DNA of 64,000 nt from Rhizobium sp. P40RR-XXII (GCF_012641405.1 NZ_JABAII010000005.1:124001-188000), one strand, 5' to 3'. Shown: positions 10,219 to 17,960, numbered from the stretch's first letter. Made by a program: numbers and translations. Notes: generated by a model from the sequence alone, not told the origin.

Positions 10219-10431
10219 GGGCATCCTCCTGTTGCAGGGAATCACGTTGGGGTTGGTCTTCGATGTAGCGCGCTACAGGCGTCGCACATAGGGACGGCCG
10301 TTCATTTTTGCGAGAGGAGGCCGTCGGTTTTCAGACAGGCTGGGATCGGAGATGGCCGAAGCAAGGACCGCGTTCCGACGCGCGCTGCAGACCGGGAACG
10401 ATGAGGAGGAAATCCGATATTGCCTGAAACG

Positions 10432-10469
10432 AAAAAGCCTGCCGCGGGAGGAGGTGCGGCAGGCTTTTT
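10432..10469 (-). ncRNA. Anti-Shine-Dalgarno stem-loop 4 of a CcsR/cuckoo-like sRNA array (terminal hairpin)
   Basis: On the minus strand a perfect 14-base-pair stem (AAAAAGCCTGCCGC with its complement) holds a ten-base loop ACCTCCTCCC and ends in five Ts. It can thus serve both as an sRNA element and as a Rho-independent terminator. The loop is complementary to Shine-Dalgarno sequences. Confidence 0.75.
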
Positions 10470-10478
10470 ACAAGAACC

Positions 10479-10511
10479 GAACAGCGAACGGGAGGAGGAA
10501 TGCCGCTGTTC
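10479..10511 (-). ncRNA. Anti-Shine-Dalgarno stem-loop 3 of the array
   Basis: Minus strand: stem GAACAGCG / CGCTGTTC, loop containing ATTCCTCCTCCC. Same loop motif as its neighbours but an unrelated stem sequence, so the loop is what is conserved. Confidence 0.7.
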
Positions 10512-10513
10512 CC

Positions 10514-10548
10514 GCAGTCGTCCCTGGGAGGAGGAGAAGGACGTCCGC
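10514..10548 (-). ncRNA. Anti-Shine-Dalgarno stem-loop 2 of the array
   Basis: Minus strand: an imperfect stem (GCGGACGTCC against GGGACGACTGC, with two mismatches) and a loop carrying TTCTCCTCCTCCC. Confidence 0.6.
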
Positions 10549-10585
10549 AAAAACGAAGGGATGCGGGAGGAGATGCATCGCTTCG
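10549..10585 (-). ncRNA. Anti-Shine-Dalgarno stem-loop 1 of the array
   Basis: Minus strand: outer stem CGAAG / CTTCG and inner stem GATGC / GCATC enclose the loop ATCTCCTCCC, and a run of five Ts follows. It is the first of four such hairpins downstream of the DUF1127 gene. Confidence 0.7.
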
Positions 10586-10726
10586 ATGGAAATGAGAATA
10601 GCTGATTTTTGCTCACAGGATAGGCATTTCTTTGCAAGGCAGTTATGCGCTATGCGAAAAGCGGCCGGCTTTGCCGATCTGCTTGCAGCTCATGCGAAGA
10701 GCCTGAACCGTCCCCTCCGGACAAAC

Positions 10727-10757
10727 CAAAAGCGCCTGCTCGGGACGAACAGGCGCT
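10727..10757 (-). terminator. Terminator or processing hairpin after the DUF1127 gene
   Basis: Minus strand: AGCGCCTG / CAGGCGCT stem followed by TTT. It lies about 40 bases past the DUF1127 stop and about 140 bases before the sRNA array. It may fully stop transcription or only separate mRNA from the sRNAs. Confidence 0.65.
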
Positions 10758-10793
10758 GGCATAATGCAGCTTTATAAGCAGCCGTTGCGGCCG

Positions 10794-10940
10794 TTAGCGA
10801 GCGACGGCTGCGCGGGCAACATTGCGGATTTCGCCGCGATCGATACCCAGATCATGCAGTTCGCGCGTGGACATACGGCCCAGTTCGGCGACCGTCTGAC
10901 GATACTTGCGCCAGTTATTGAAAGAGCGTGCTACGTTCAT
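10794..10940 (-). CDS. DUF1127 small basic protein (CcaF1-like)
   Basis: A 48-residue, arginine-rich protein beginning MNVARSFNNWRKYRQT and containing the DUF1127 core MSTRELHDLGIDRGEI. Start at 10940 is preceded by AAAGGGG. In Rhodobacter, a DUF1127 protein is encoded directly upstream of the CcsR1-4 sRNAs, is cotranscribed with them, and influences RNA turnover; in Agrobacterium-type bacteria DUF1127 proteins affect phosphate uptake and RNA metabolism. The same gene order occurs here, with four CCTCCTCC-loop hairpins just downstream. An RNA-related role is inferred from this context. Confidence 0.9.
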   Translation of the reverse strand: MNVARSFNNWRKYRQTVAELGRMSTRELHDLGIDRGEIRNVARAAVAR

Positions 10941-11058
10941 GATGATCCCCTTTCGTTGGGCTTTCGAAGCTGAGCTGCCGTGCTTGGCGCCCCCTTCGCT
11001 TCGATGAGTGACATATAGTCGAAACCTCTCGGCTTTTGCAGAGCTAAGGAATCACTGC

Positions 11059-11081
11059 ACCCATGCATTCATTGCATGGGT
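11059..11081. repeat. Perfect inverted repeat between the DUF1127 gene and the thi riboswitch
   Basis: Arms ACCCATGCA and TGCATGGGT flank a five-base centre. The element lies between two divergent transcription units. It may be an operator or part of a leader hairpin; no known binding protein is evident. Confidence 0.5.
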
Positions 11082-11175
11082 CTCCTGGAAATTAACAGAG
11101 CCCAACTCCATTCATCGCCAGGGCTTTGGTGATTTGCTGATGACAGCGCCGCCGTTGTCTGCAAAAAGAAGGGAG

Positions 11176-11266
11176 ATGAGAGACAGGGGCGTCCGCTTTC
11201 CGGCGGGCTGAGAAGGACCCTTTGAACCTGAACCAGATCATGCTGGCGGAGGGAGTCGCTCGGGAC
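11176..11266 (+). promoter_or_regulatory. TPP riboswitch (THI element) controlling thiMED
   Basis: The conserved thi-box parts are present in order: GGGGCG near 11187, the core CTGAGAAGGACCCTTTGAAC, and ACCTGAACCAGATCATGCTG, then GGCGGAGGGAG. It ends about 55 bases before the thiM start codon. The element binds thiamine pyrophosphate and normally shuts down thiamine synthesis genes, in proteobacteria usually by hiding the ribosome-binding site. Confidence 0.95.
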
Positions 11267-11322
11267 CTCGCGAAGCTCAGCACGTCGTCCCTTTGCGTCT
11301 CGCCTGCCCTGAAAGGCGCGAT

Positions 11323-12126
11323 ATGCAAGACCAAATCACAGCAGGCAATCAGCTTCACATCATGCGGGCGAACCCACCGCTGGTGCAATGCATCACCAAT
11401 TTCGTCGCCATGAATATCGCGGCCAATGTGGTGCTCGCCGCCGGAGCATCGCCGGCGATGGTGCATGCCGAAGAAGAATCGGGTGAATTTGCCGCCATCT
11501 CCGGCGCGCTGACGATCAATATCGGCACGCTCTCGTCCGGCTGGCTTGCGGGCATGCTGAAAGCAGCGCGCTCGGCCAACGATGCCGGCAAACCCTGGGT
11601 TCTCGATCCCGTCGCTCATTATGCGACAGAGTTTCGTCGCAAGGCGATCGAGCAATTGCTGGAGCTGCAGCCGACGATCATTCGCGGCAATGCGTCCGAG
11701 ATCATCGCGCTCGCCGGCGGCACCAGCCGCGGCCAGGGCGTCGATAGCCGTGACGCCGTCGAGCAGGCGGAAGAGTCCGCCCGGCAGCTTGCTGAAAAGC
11801 ACGGCTGTGTCGTTGCCGTCACCGGCGTTACGGATTTCGTGACGGACGGACGGAGGGCCAAGCGCATTGCCGGCGGTTCGCCGCTCATGCCGCAGGTGAC
11901 CGCGCTCGGTTGCTCGCTCACCTGCCTCGTCGGCGCCTTTGCGGCGGCAACGCCGGATGATCCATTCAATGCCACCGTAGCGGCACTCGCGGTCTTCGCC
12001 GTTGCCGGCGCTCAGGCAGGAGCAGCAGCGGACGGTCCGGGCTCATTCTCCTGGCGCTTCCTCGATGCGCTCGCCGCGCTCACGCCGGAGATGCTGGATC
12101 GCGTCGCAAGGATGTCGGCGGCATGA
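11323..12126 (+). CDS. thiM: Hydroxyethylthiazole kinase ThiM
   Basis: A 267-residue ribokinase-fold salvage enzyme that phosphorylates 4-methyl-5-(2-hydroxyethyl)thiazole with ATP. Signature stretches are PLVQCITNFVAMNIAANVVLAAGASPAM, here split as VQCITNFVAMNIAANVVLA and GASPAMVHA, the GNASEIIALAG motif and the anion-hole/catalytic region ALGCSLTCLVGAF. I place the start at 11323 because AAAGG lies seven bases upstream; the frame extends to 11293. First gene of thiM-thiE-thiD under the TPP riboswitch; thiE overlaps its stop. Confidence 0.95.
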   Translation: MQDQITAGNQLHIMRANPPLVQCITNFVAMNIAANVVLAAGASPAMVHAEEESGEFAAISGALTINIGTLSSGWLAGMLKAARSANDAGKPWVLDPVAHYATEFRRKAIEQLLELQPTIIRGNASEIIALAGGTSRGQGVDSRDAVEQAEESARQLAEKHGCVVAVTGVTDFVTDGRRAKRIAGGSPLMPQVTALGCSLTCLVGAFAAATPDDPFNATVAALAVFAVAGAQAGAAADGPGSFSWRFLDALAALTPEMLDRVARMSAA

Positions 12127-12758
12127 AGGACTTCGATCTCTCGCTCTACCTCGTGCTGGACCCGGTGCTGTGTGCCGAACTCGGCATGATCGAAACGACC
12201 CGTGCGGCCGTTGCCGGCGGCGCCACGATCGTACAGCTGCGTGACAAGCATGCCCCCACCGCAGCCATGATCGAGACGGGCCGCGCCCTCAAACAGATCC
12301 TGCACGGGACCAACGCCCGACTGATCGTCAACGATAATGTCGAGGCCGCCATCGCCGTCCGTGCCGATGGCCTCCACATCGGTCAGGAGGACATGAGTGC
12401 CGCCGACGCACGCCGCCTCATCGGGCCGGACATGATCCTCGGCCTTTCGGTGGAAACGGAGGCTCTTGCTATCGCCATAGATGCCGGCATTGTCGACTAT
12501 GCCGGAATCGGTCCGGTCTTTGCGACCCCCACCAAGCCCGATCACAAGCAACCGATCGGCTTCGCGGGCCTTGCCCGCATCGTCGGGCTCTGTCCGGTTC
12601 CATCAGTCGCGATCGGCGGCCTCAAGGCAGAGCACACGAGAGAGGTTTTCTCGGCCGGCGCGGATGGTCTTGCGGTCGTCTCCGCCATCTGTGGCCGTCC
12701 GAACCCGCAAGCGGCGACAGCCCTTATCGCGAACGTCATCAAGGAGGCTCGCCAATGA
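12123..12758 (+). CDS. thiE: Thiamine-phosphate synthase ThiE
   Basis: A 211-residue TIM-barrel enzyme that joins HMP pyrophosphate with thiazole phosphate to give thiamine monophosphate. Diagnostic motifs: TIVQLRDKHAPT (pyrophosphate and Mg2+ binding), LIVNDNVEAAIAVRADGLHIGQED, and GPVFATPTKPDH. It overlaps thiM and thiD by four bases each (ATGA), indicating translational coupling. Confidence 0.95.
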   Translation: MKDFDLSLYLVLDPVLCAELGMIETTRAAVAGGATIVQLRDKHAPTAAMIETGRALKQILHGTNARLIVNDNVEAAIAVRADGLHIGQEDMSAADARRLIGPDMILGLSVETEALAIAIDAGIVDYAGIGPVFATPTKPDHKQPIGFAGLARIVGLCPVPSVAIGGLKAEHTREVFSAGADGLAVVSAICGRPNPQAATALIANVIKEARQ

Positions 12759-13567
12759 TCCGCAATGTTCTGTCCATCGCCGGTTCCGACCCATCAGGTG
12801 GTGCCGGCGTCCAGGCCGACCTGAAGACCTTCTCCGCCCGCGGCGTTTACGGAATGGCAGCTTTGACCGCCTTGACGGCGCAGAACACGCAGGGTGTCTC
12901 CGGCGTCCATCCGGTACCCCCCTCTTTCGTGGCGGACCAAATCCGGGCGATCTTCGGCGATATCCGTGTCAATGCCGTCAAGATCGGTATGATCGCCAAC
13001 GCCGAGATCGCTGATGCTGTCGCGGATATCCTGGCGCGACATCGCAATGTCCCTGTCGTGCTCGACCCTGTCATGATCGCCAAGGGCGGCGCTGCCCTGC
13101 TTGCTGCCGACGCCGTCGACGTGCTCACCACGCGGCTGCTGCCGCTTGCGACGGTCATCACGCCGAACCTGCCCGAGGCGGCGGCGCTGCTGCACGACGC
13201 CGAGGCGGCAAGCCGCGACGACATGGCCCGCCAGGCGCTTGCGCTGGCAGCGCTGGGGCCTTCGGCTGTTTTGGTCAAAGGCGGTCATCTTGAGGGTGAC
13301 GAAAGTCCGGATGTGCTGGCAAGCGCCGGCCACCTGACCTGGTTCGAAGCCGAGCGGCTGCCGACGAAGAATACACACGGAACGGGCTGCACGCTCTCCA
13401 GCGCTATCGCCGCCGAGATCGCCAAGGGCGCCCCGCTCCCCGAGGCCGTCGCCGCCGCCAAAACCTATCTTGCCGCCGCGGTTGCCGCCGCAGGCCAGCT
13501 TTCCGTCGGAAGCGGCCACGGACCCGTGCAGCATTTCCATGCTCTCTGGCACACAAACAAGGAGTAG
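12755..13567 (+). CDS. thiD: HMP / HMP-phosphate kinase ThiD
   Basis: A 270-residue ribokinase-family enzyme that phosphorylates hydroxymethylpyrimidine twice. Motifs: IAGSDPSGGAGVQADLKTF at the N-terminus, VLDPVMIAKGGAALL, VITPNLPEAAALL, VLVKGGHL, and the anion-hole/catalytic KNTHGTGCTLSSAIAA. With ThiM and ThiE it forms a complete salvage route from pyrimidine and thiazole moieties; no thiC or thiG is present in this window. Confidence 0.95.
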   Translation: MIRNVLSIAGSDPSGGAGVQADLKTFSARGVYGMAALTALTAQNTQGVSGVHPVPPSFVADQIRAIFGDIRVNAVKIGMIANAEIADAVADILARHRNVPVVLDPVMIAKGGAALLAADAVDVLTTRLLPLATVITPNLPEAAALLHDAEAASRDDMARQALALAALGPSAVLVKGGHLEGDESPDVLASAGHLTWFEAERLPTKNTHGTGCTLSSAIAAEIAKGAPLPEAVAAAKTYLAAAVAAAGQLSVGSGHGPVQHFHALWHTNKE

Positions 13568-13574
13568 AGAAGAA

Positions 13575-14339
13575 ATGAGCCTGTCACTCAAGGGCCAGAT
13601 CGTCATCGTTTCCGGCGCAGGGCGCGGTCTTGGCGCCGCCATCGCGACGGCCTTTGCCCGCGAAGGCGCGAAGGTTGCCATCAACTATCGGGCAAGCCGC
13701 GAACGGGCAGAGGCGCTAGCGGCAGAACTTGGCAATCACGCGAAAGCGTTTCAGGCCGATATCCGCGATCTTGGAAGTACGAAGCGGCTCGTCGCCGAGG
13801 TAACCGAGCACTTCGGAGCGCCGACGACGGTCGTCCACAATGCGCTCGCCGATTTCAGCTTCAACGGCGATGCGCGCTCGAAACTGGACGCCTTGAGCTG
13901 GGCGGAAATGGCGATACAGATGGAAACCGCGCTGCAGGGCGCCTTGAACCTGATACAGGCGGCGCGGCCGGCAATGGCGCAGGCAGGCTTTGGCCGGATC
14001 GTCACCATCGGCACGAACCTCTTCCAGAACCCGGTGGTGCCCTATCACGATTATACCGCCGCCAAGGCGGCGCTGTTGTCGCTGACCCGCACGGCCGCGT
14101 CCGAACTCGGCCCGCTCGGGATCACCGTCAACATGGTCTCCGGCGGCCTTCTGCGCACGACGGCCGCCAGCAGCGCCACGCCGGAGGCCGTTTTCGACAT
14201 TATCGCCGCGAATACGCCGCTGCGCCGCGTCACCACCCCTGAGGAGGCTGCCGATGCGGTGCTCTTCTTCGCAAGCCCTTGGGCACGTGCCGTCACCGGG
14301 CAAAATCTTATCGTCGATGGCGGTCTCGTCTTCGGATAG
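13575..14339 (+). CDS. Short-chain dehydrogenase (FabG-like) in the thi operon
   Basis: A 254-residue SDR. It has the NAD(P)-binding GAGRGLG near residue 13, NNAG-position variant HNALADF, and the catalytic Y-T-A-A-K in HDYTAAKAALLSLTR. The C-terminus VTGQNLIVDGGLVFG is typical of classical SDRs related to 3-oxoacyl-ACP reductases. Start at 13575, where a GGAG site overlaps the thiD stop region; it is only eight bases beyond thiD, so it probably belongs to the same TPP-controlled transcript. Its substrate is unknown, and a direct role in thiamine metabolism is not established. Confidence 0.85.
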   Translation: MSLSLKGQIVIVSGAGRGLGAAIATAFAREGAKVAINYRASRERAEALAAELGNHAKAFQADIRDLGSTKRLVAEVTEHFGAPTTVVHNALADFSFNGDARSKLDALSWAEMAIQMETALQGALNLIQAARPAMAQAGFGRIVTIGTNLFQNPVVPYHDYTAAKAALLSLTRTAASELGPLGITVNMVSGGLLRTTAASSATPEAVFDIIAANTPLRRVTTPEEAADAVLFFASPWARAVTGQNLIVDGGLVFG

Positions 14340-14351
14340 CGGTCTTAGAAC

Positions 14352-14386
14352 GAAAAAGGCGCTGCCTTTACGGGCAGCGCCAATAT
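14352..14386 (-). terminator. Terminator between the SDR gene and uppP
   Basis: Stem GGCGCTGCC / GGCAGCGCC with a short loop and, on the minus strand, five Ts. It terminates uppP and may also slow transcription coming from the convergent SDR gene, where the following sequence is less T-rich. Confidence 0.8.
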
Positions 14387-14419
14387 TCAAGTCTTGGCAA
14401 GCCGTATGGTTCAGGCCGC

Positions 14420-15292
14420 TCAAGCCCATCCCATGGTCAGTACGCCGAAGAGAATGATCACGCCGAGCGCGATACGGTAGATAACGAAAGGCCAGGTCGA
14501 AAAGCGCTCCAGAAAACGCATCAGTCCCCAGATGGTGATGAAGGACGATATGCTGCCGACGATAAGGCCGACGATCAGAACCGACCAGGCCTCCATCGGG
14601 ATATGCGCCTTGTAGAGCTCGAAGAGTTCCTTCAAACCGGCGAGCGCAATGGCCGGCAGGCCGAGCAGGAACGAGAACCGTGCGGCTTCATCGCGCTTCA
14701 GGCCAAGGAACAATGCACCGGTCAGCGTCGAACCCGAGCGCGAAACGCCGGGAACCAGCGCGCCGACCTGGGCGATGCCAACGAACAGGGCATCCATCAG
14801 CGTCATCTGCTCGATGCCCTTCCTGTGACGGCTATAGAGTTCGGCGATCGCCAGAAGCAGGCCCATGACAACGCAGGCGATGCCGATCACCCAGAGGCTG
14901 CGGAACGACGTGCCGCAGGCGTTCAACGACTTCGAAAGCAAGAGGCCTGCGATGACGATCGGCACGGTCGCGATAACGATGGCGATCGCAAGCCGCATCG
15001 CGGGCGAGCGCCAGTCCCTTTGCCTGATGGCATCGAGCGATCCGAAGGTGACGTAGCGAACGTCGCTCCAGAAGTAGGAGATGATAGCGGCAAGGGCCGC
15101 AAGCTGCATGGCGGCCGAAAAGGCCGAACCCGGATCCTGCCAGCCGAGCAAGGCCGGTACCAGGCGCATGTGGGCGGTGGAGGAGACCGGCAACAGCTCG
15201 GTCAATCCCTGCACGACACCCAGTATCGCGATCTTGGCATAGCCCAGGGCAACAAAGCCCGTGTCTACGCCTTGCGTACAAACATCAGCCAC
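14420..15292 (-). CDS. uppP: Undecaprenyl-diphosphatase UppP (BacA)
   Basis: A 290-residue integral membrane phosphatase that recycles undecaprenyl pyrophosphate, the lipid carrier of peptidoglycan and O-antigen synthesis; high copy gives bacitracin resistance. Both catalytic motifs are present: GLTELLPVSSTAHM near the N-terminus and PGVSRSGSTLTG in the middle. Multiple hydrophobic helices span the rest. The apparent start is a GTG at 15292, with AGGA upstream. It is not the unrelated SbmA/BacA peptide transporter needed by some rhizobia. Confidence 0.93.
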   Translation of the reverse strand: MADVCTQGVDTGFVALGYAKIAILGVVQGLTELLPVSSTAHMRLVPALLGWQDPGSAFSAAMQLAALAAIISYFWSDVRYVTFGSLDAIRQRDWRSPAMRLAIAIVIATVPIVIAGLLLSKSLNACGTSFRSLWVIGIACVVMGLLLAIAELYSRHRKGIEQMTLMDALFVGIAQVGALVPGVSRSGSTLTGALFLGLKRDEAARFSFLLGLPAIALAGLKELFELYKAHIPMEAWSVLIVGLIVGSISSFITIWGLMRFLERFSTWPFVIYRIALGVIILFGVLTMGWA

Positions 15293-15493
15293 GTTTTGAC
15301 ATCCTCAGTTCTTCATGGGGGCTTGGCACCGGAACGGTGCGATGAACTTGCTGTGGAACCGTTTTCCGACACGAAACCAACAGCCGCCTTGTAGGACGCC
15401 GTCAACTCCGCGTTATGACAGGCCGAGGATATAGCCGCGTAGGCTGAACGCTATCTGAAATTGCCAGCATTGATTTCCAGGTTTACCGGATTT

Positions 15494-15706
15494 CTAGCCT
15501 TCATCGTCAGGCAGTGCCTGCATGTAGCGGATGATGGCATAAAATGCGACGAGAAGCACCAAACCGCCCGCCGCGCGGTGCACATCGTGCAATATCGCAT
15601 GATGATGCCTCACCATGAGGCAGGCCAGATTGTAAAGGGTTATGGCGACCACTGTCAGAACAGGGGCCAGAAAAAGCGCCACATTCCGCTGAATGAAATT
15701 GACCAT
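15494..15706 (-). CDS. Small two-helix membrane protein of unknown function
   Basis: A 70-residue protein with two hydrophobic segments (NVALFLAPVLTVVAITLY and GGLVLLVAFYAIIRYM) joined by a histidine-rich turn (MVRHHHAILHDVHR). The ATG at 15706 has GAGG eight bases upstream. The histidine-rich loop could bind metal, but that is only a guess. It stands between uppP and the GntR gene on the same strand. Confidence 0.5.
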   Translation of the reverse strand: MVNFIQRNVALFLAPVLTVVAITLYNLACLMVRHHHAILHDVHRAAGGLVLLVAFYAIIRYMQALPDDEG

Positions 15707-15806
15707 TACGCACACCTCGTTTGCATATGGCCAGATTCCATAAGGAATAGGGAGGAATTAGGACAAAGGCATTTCGCCTGTCAGCGTTGCGGCATGCAGG
15801 CCAAGA

Positions 15807-16529
15807 TCACTTCGTATAGAGCGCGCGTGATCTTTCCAGATGCTTGAGCATCGCCTGTTCTGCCCCATCGGCATCGTTCTCCGCCATACGCGCGAGGATC
15901 TCCTCATGCTCGACCAGCGTAAACTTTTCCTTGCCGGTCCAGATCAGCATGTCGGTATGATAGGCCTTCAGCCATGCCAGCATGGCCTCGCTGACAGCGG
16001 CAAAAATCGGATTGCCGGAAATCTGGGCGATGCGCGTATGGAACTGCATGTCGGCCGAAATGAACGCCTCGGCGTCTCCCAGCGAAGCCCGCTGACGCTC
16101 GATGATTTCATGGAGTTCGGCGATATCCTTCTCGGTGGCGCGCTGGGCCGCTTCGCGCGCCATGCCGCGCTCGAAGAAGATGCGCGCGCTCTTCAAATGC
16201 TCGAGCGAGTCGGACGATTGGGAGAGCATGATCTTGGCGGTCAGGTCGACTTGCCGGAAAATCGATTTCGCCGTGAGCTGGAGCACCTTGGCGCGCTCGC
16301 CATGCGAGATGTTGACCAGCCCCATATTGGCAAGCGCCTGCATGGCCTCGCGGATCGCCGGCCGTCCGACACCGAAGCGCTCCATGAGGACACGCTCGGA
16401 TGGCATCTCATCGCCGGGCTTGAGCTCTCCCGATGTGATCAACCGCTCCAGGCGGTCGAATACCTCATCGGACAGCTTTCGACGTACAATTTGTTCGACA
16501 GGCTGGCCCATGAAACCCCGCTTTCCCAA
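15807..16529 (-). CDS. GntR-family (FadR/FCD) regulator of the apiose locus
   Basis: A DNA-binding repressor of about 240 residues. The N-terminal winged helix-turn-helix (KLSDEVFDRLERLITSGELK, then PSERVLMERFGVGRPAIREA) resembles NanR, and an FCD ligand-binding domain with metal-binding histidines follows. The frame opens with a TTG at 16529 that has AAGGGAG upstream; an ATG at 16511 is the alternative. It is divergent from oiaX, and the intergenic region carries TTGGAATACTCATTATACCA, which reappears in variant form upstream of apnO and of the second sugar transporter. The inducer is probably a D-apionate pathway intermediate; that is inference. Confidence 0.85.
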   Translation of the reverse strand: MGKRGFMGQPVEQIVRRKLSDEVFDRLERLITSGELKPGDEMPSERVLMERFGVGRPAIREAMQALANMGLVNISHGERAKVLQLTAKSIFRQVDLTAKIMLSQSSDSLEHLKSARIFFERGMAREAAQRATEKDIAELHEIIERQRASLGDAEAFISADMQFHTRIAQISGNPIFAAVSEAMLAWLKAYHTDMLIWTGKEKFTLVEHEEILARMAENDADGAEQAMLKHLERSRALYTK

Positions 16530-16620
16530 AGCTTTTCTCCCTTATGCATTTTTGGTTGCCGTGGCGGAAGCCCATACGAAACGTGTTATCGACTGCCGGG
16601 CAAAAAAATCGTTGCAGAAG

Positions 16621-16640
16621 TTGGAATACTCATTATACCA
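16621..16640. promoter_or_regulatory. Candidate GntR operator upstream of oiaX
   Basis: TTGGAATACTCATTATACCA contains the imperfect inverted half-sites TGGAATA and TATACCA. TGGTATA-type half-sites are known for NanR-like GntR proteins. It lies between the divergent regulator and oiaX genes. Confidence 0.6.
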
Positions 16641-16695
16641 GATCACCAGTTTGCGCCACGCGAAAATCGTCGGCGAGAGGAGCATTCATCCACTC

Positions 16696-17955
16696 ATGAC
16701 CATCACTGTTACCTACCGTATCGAAACCTCAGGCAGCATCGAGGCGATGGCCAGCAAGATCGCCAGCGATCAATCGACCGGCACTTTCGTCGCGGTTCCC
16801 GGTGAAACGGAAGAGCTCAAGGCGCGCGTCGCCGCGCGCGTCGCCGCGATTCGCCCGCTTGCCGATGCGGAACACCCGACCTGGCCGGAGGTCGCGGAAG
16901 GGCATGGTCCGATTCATCGCGCCGATGTCGATATCGCCTTCCCGCTGGATGCGATCGGCACCGATCTTGCGGCACTCATGACGATCGCGATCGGCGGCGT
17001 CTTCTCGATCAAGGGCATGACCGGCATTCGCATCGTCGACATGAAACTGCCGGATGCCTTTCGCGATGCGCATCCCGGCCCGCAGTTCGGCGTCGCCGGC
17101 AGCATGCGCCTGACCGGCGTCAGCGGTCGTCCCATCATCGGCACCATCGTCAAGCCGGCTCTCGGCCTTCGGCCGAAGGAAACGGCTGCGCTGGTCGGCG
17201 AATTGATCAGCTCAGGCGTCGATTTCATCAAAGACGATGAGAAACTGATGAGCCCGGCCTATTCGCCGCTGAAGGAGCGCGTCGAGGCGATTATGCCGCT
17301 GATCCTCGATCATGAGCAGAAAACCGGCAAGAAGGTGATGTACGCCTTCGGCATTTCGCATGCCGACCCCGACGAGATGATGCGCAACCACGATCTGGTG
17401 CTGAAGGCCGGCGGCAATTGCGCCGTCGTCAATATCAACTCCATCGGCTTCGGCGGCATGAGCTTCCTGCGCAAGCGCTCCGGGTTGGTGCTGCATGCGC
17501 ATCGCAATGGCTGGGATATCCTGACCCGCCATCCCGGCGCCGGCATGGATTTCAAAGTATATCAGCAGTTCTGGCGCCTGCTCGGCGTCGATCAGTTCCA
17601 GATCAATGGCATCAGGGTCAAATATTGGGAACCGGACGACAGCTTCGTCGAATCCTTCAAGGCGATCAGCACGCCGCTCTTCGATCCCACAGACTGTCCG
17701 CTTCCGGTTGCCGGTTCCGGTCAATGGGGAGGACAGGCGCCCGAAACCTACCAGCGTACCGGCCGGACCACGGATCTTCTCTATCTCTGCGGCGGCGGCA
17801 TCGTCAGCCATCCTTTCGGACCGGCCGCCGGCGTGCGAGCGATCCAGCAAGCCTGGCAGGCAGCGGTTTCGGACATACCTCTGGCCGATTATGCCAAGGA
17901 CCATCCGGAGCTTGCCGCTTCCATCGCAAAATTCAGTGACGGCAAGGACGCCTAA
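16696..17955 (+). CDS. oiaX: RuBisCO-like protein, probably 3-oxo-isoapionate-4-phosphate transcarboxylase/hydrolase
   Basis: A 419-residue RuBisCO-like protein. It keeps the active-site lysine region GTIVKPALGLRP (K153) and the metal-site cluster GVDFIKDDE with carbamylatable K179, D181 and E182, but lacks the RuBisCO loop-6 lysine motif, so it is not a CO2-fixing enzyme. Beside a DUF1537 kinase and apnO it matches the D-apionate pathway, where OiaX cleaves 3-oxo-isoapionate 4-phosphate to 3-phosphoglycerate and glycolate; the alternative OiaC decarboxylates it to an erythrulose phosphate. I cannot separate these two by eye with certainty. ATG at 16696 chosen because the frame upstream overlaps the divergent regulator and operator. 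Confidence 0.85.
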   Translation: MTITVTYRIETSGSIEAMASKIASDQSTGTFVAVPGETEELKARVAARVAAIRPLADAEHPTWPEVAEGHGPIHRADVDIAFPLDAIGTDLAALMTIAIGGVFSIKGMTGIRIVDMKLPDAFRDAHPGPQFGVAGSMRLTGVSGRPIIGTIVKPALGLRPKETAALVGELISSGVDFIKDDEKLMSPAYSPLKERVEAIMPLILDHEQKTGKKVMYAFGISHADPDEMMRNHDLVLKAGGNCAVVNINSIGFGGMSFLRKRSGLVLHAHRNGWDILTRHPGAGMDFKVYQQFWRLLGVDQFQINGIRVKYWEPDDSFVESFKAISTPLFDPTDCPLPVAGSGQWGGQAPETYQRTGRTTDLLYLCGGGIVSHPFGPAAGVRAIQQAWQAAVSDIPLADYAKDHPELAASIAKFSDGKDA

Positions 17956-17960
17956 CAGCA

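Noticed and set aside
10446-10575. Four GGGAGGAG copies on the plus strand looked like a short-repeat or CRISPR-like array, or like a series of ribosome-binding sites
   Set aside because: Spacing is irregular, flanking sequences differ, and each copy sits exactly in the loop of a hairpin. On the minus strand they are CCTCCTCC loops, which explains them better. The plus-strand frames behind them do not code for credible proteins.
14420-15292. SbmA/BacA peptide transporter important in legume symbiosis
   Set aside because: The motifs are those of undecaprenyl-diphosphatase UppP, an unrelated protein that shares the old name bacA.
16102-16695. Upstream extension of the RuBisCO-like gene frame
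   Set aside because: It runs antisense through the GntR gene and across the operator region; family similarity begins only at the ATG at 16696.
16696-17955. A genuine CO2-fixing RuBisCO
   Set aside because: The loop-6 lysine motif is absent and the gene lies with a DUF1537 kinase and apnO, without rbcS or phosphoribulokinase.
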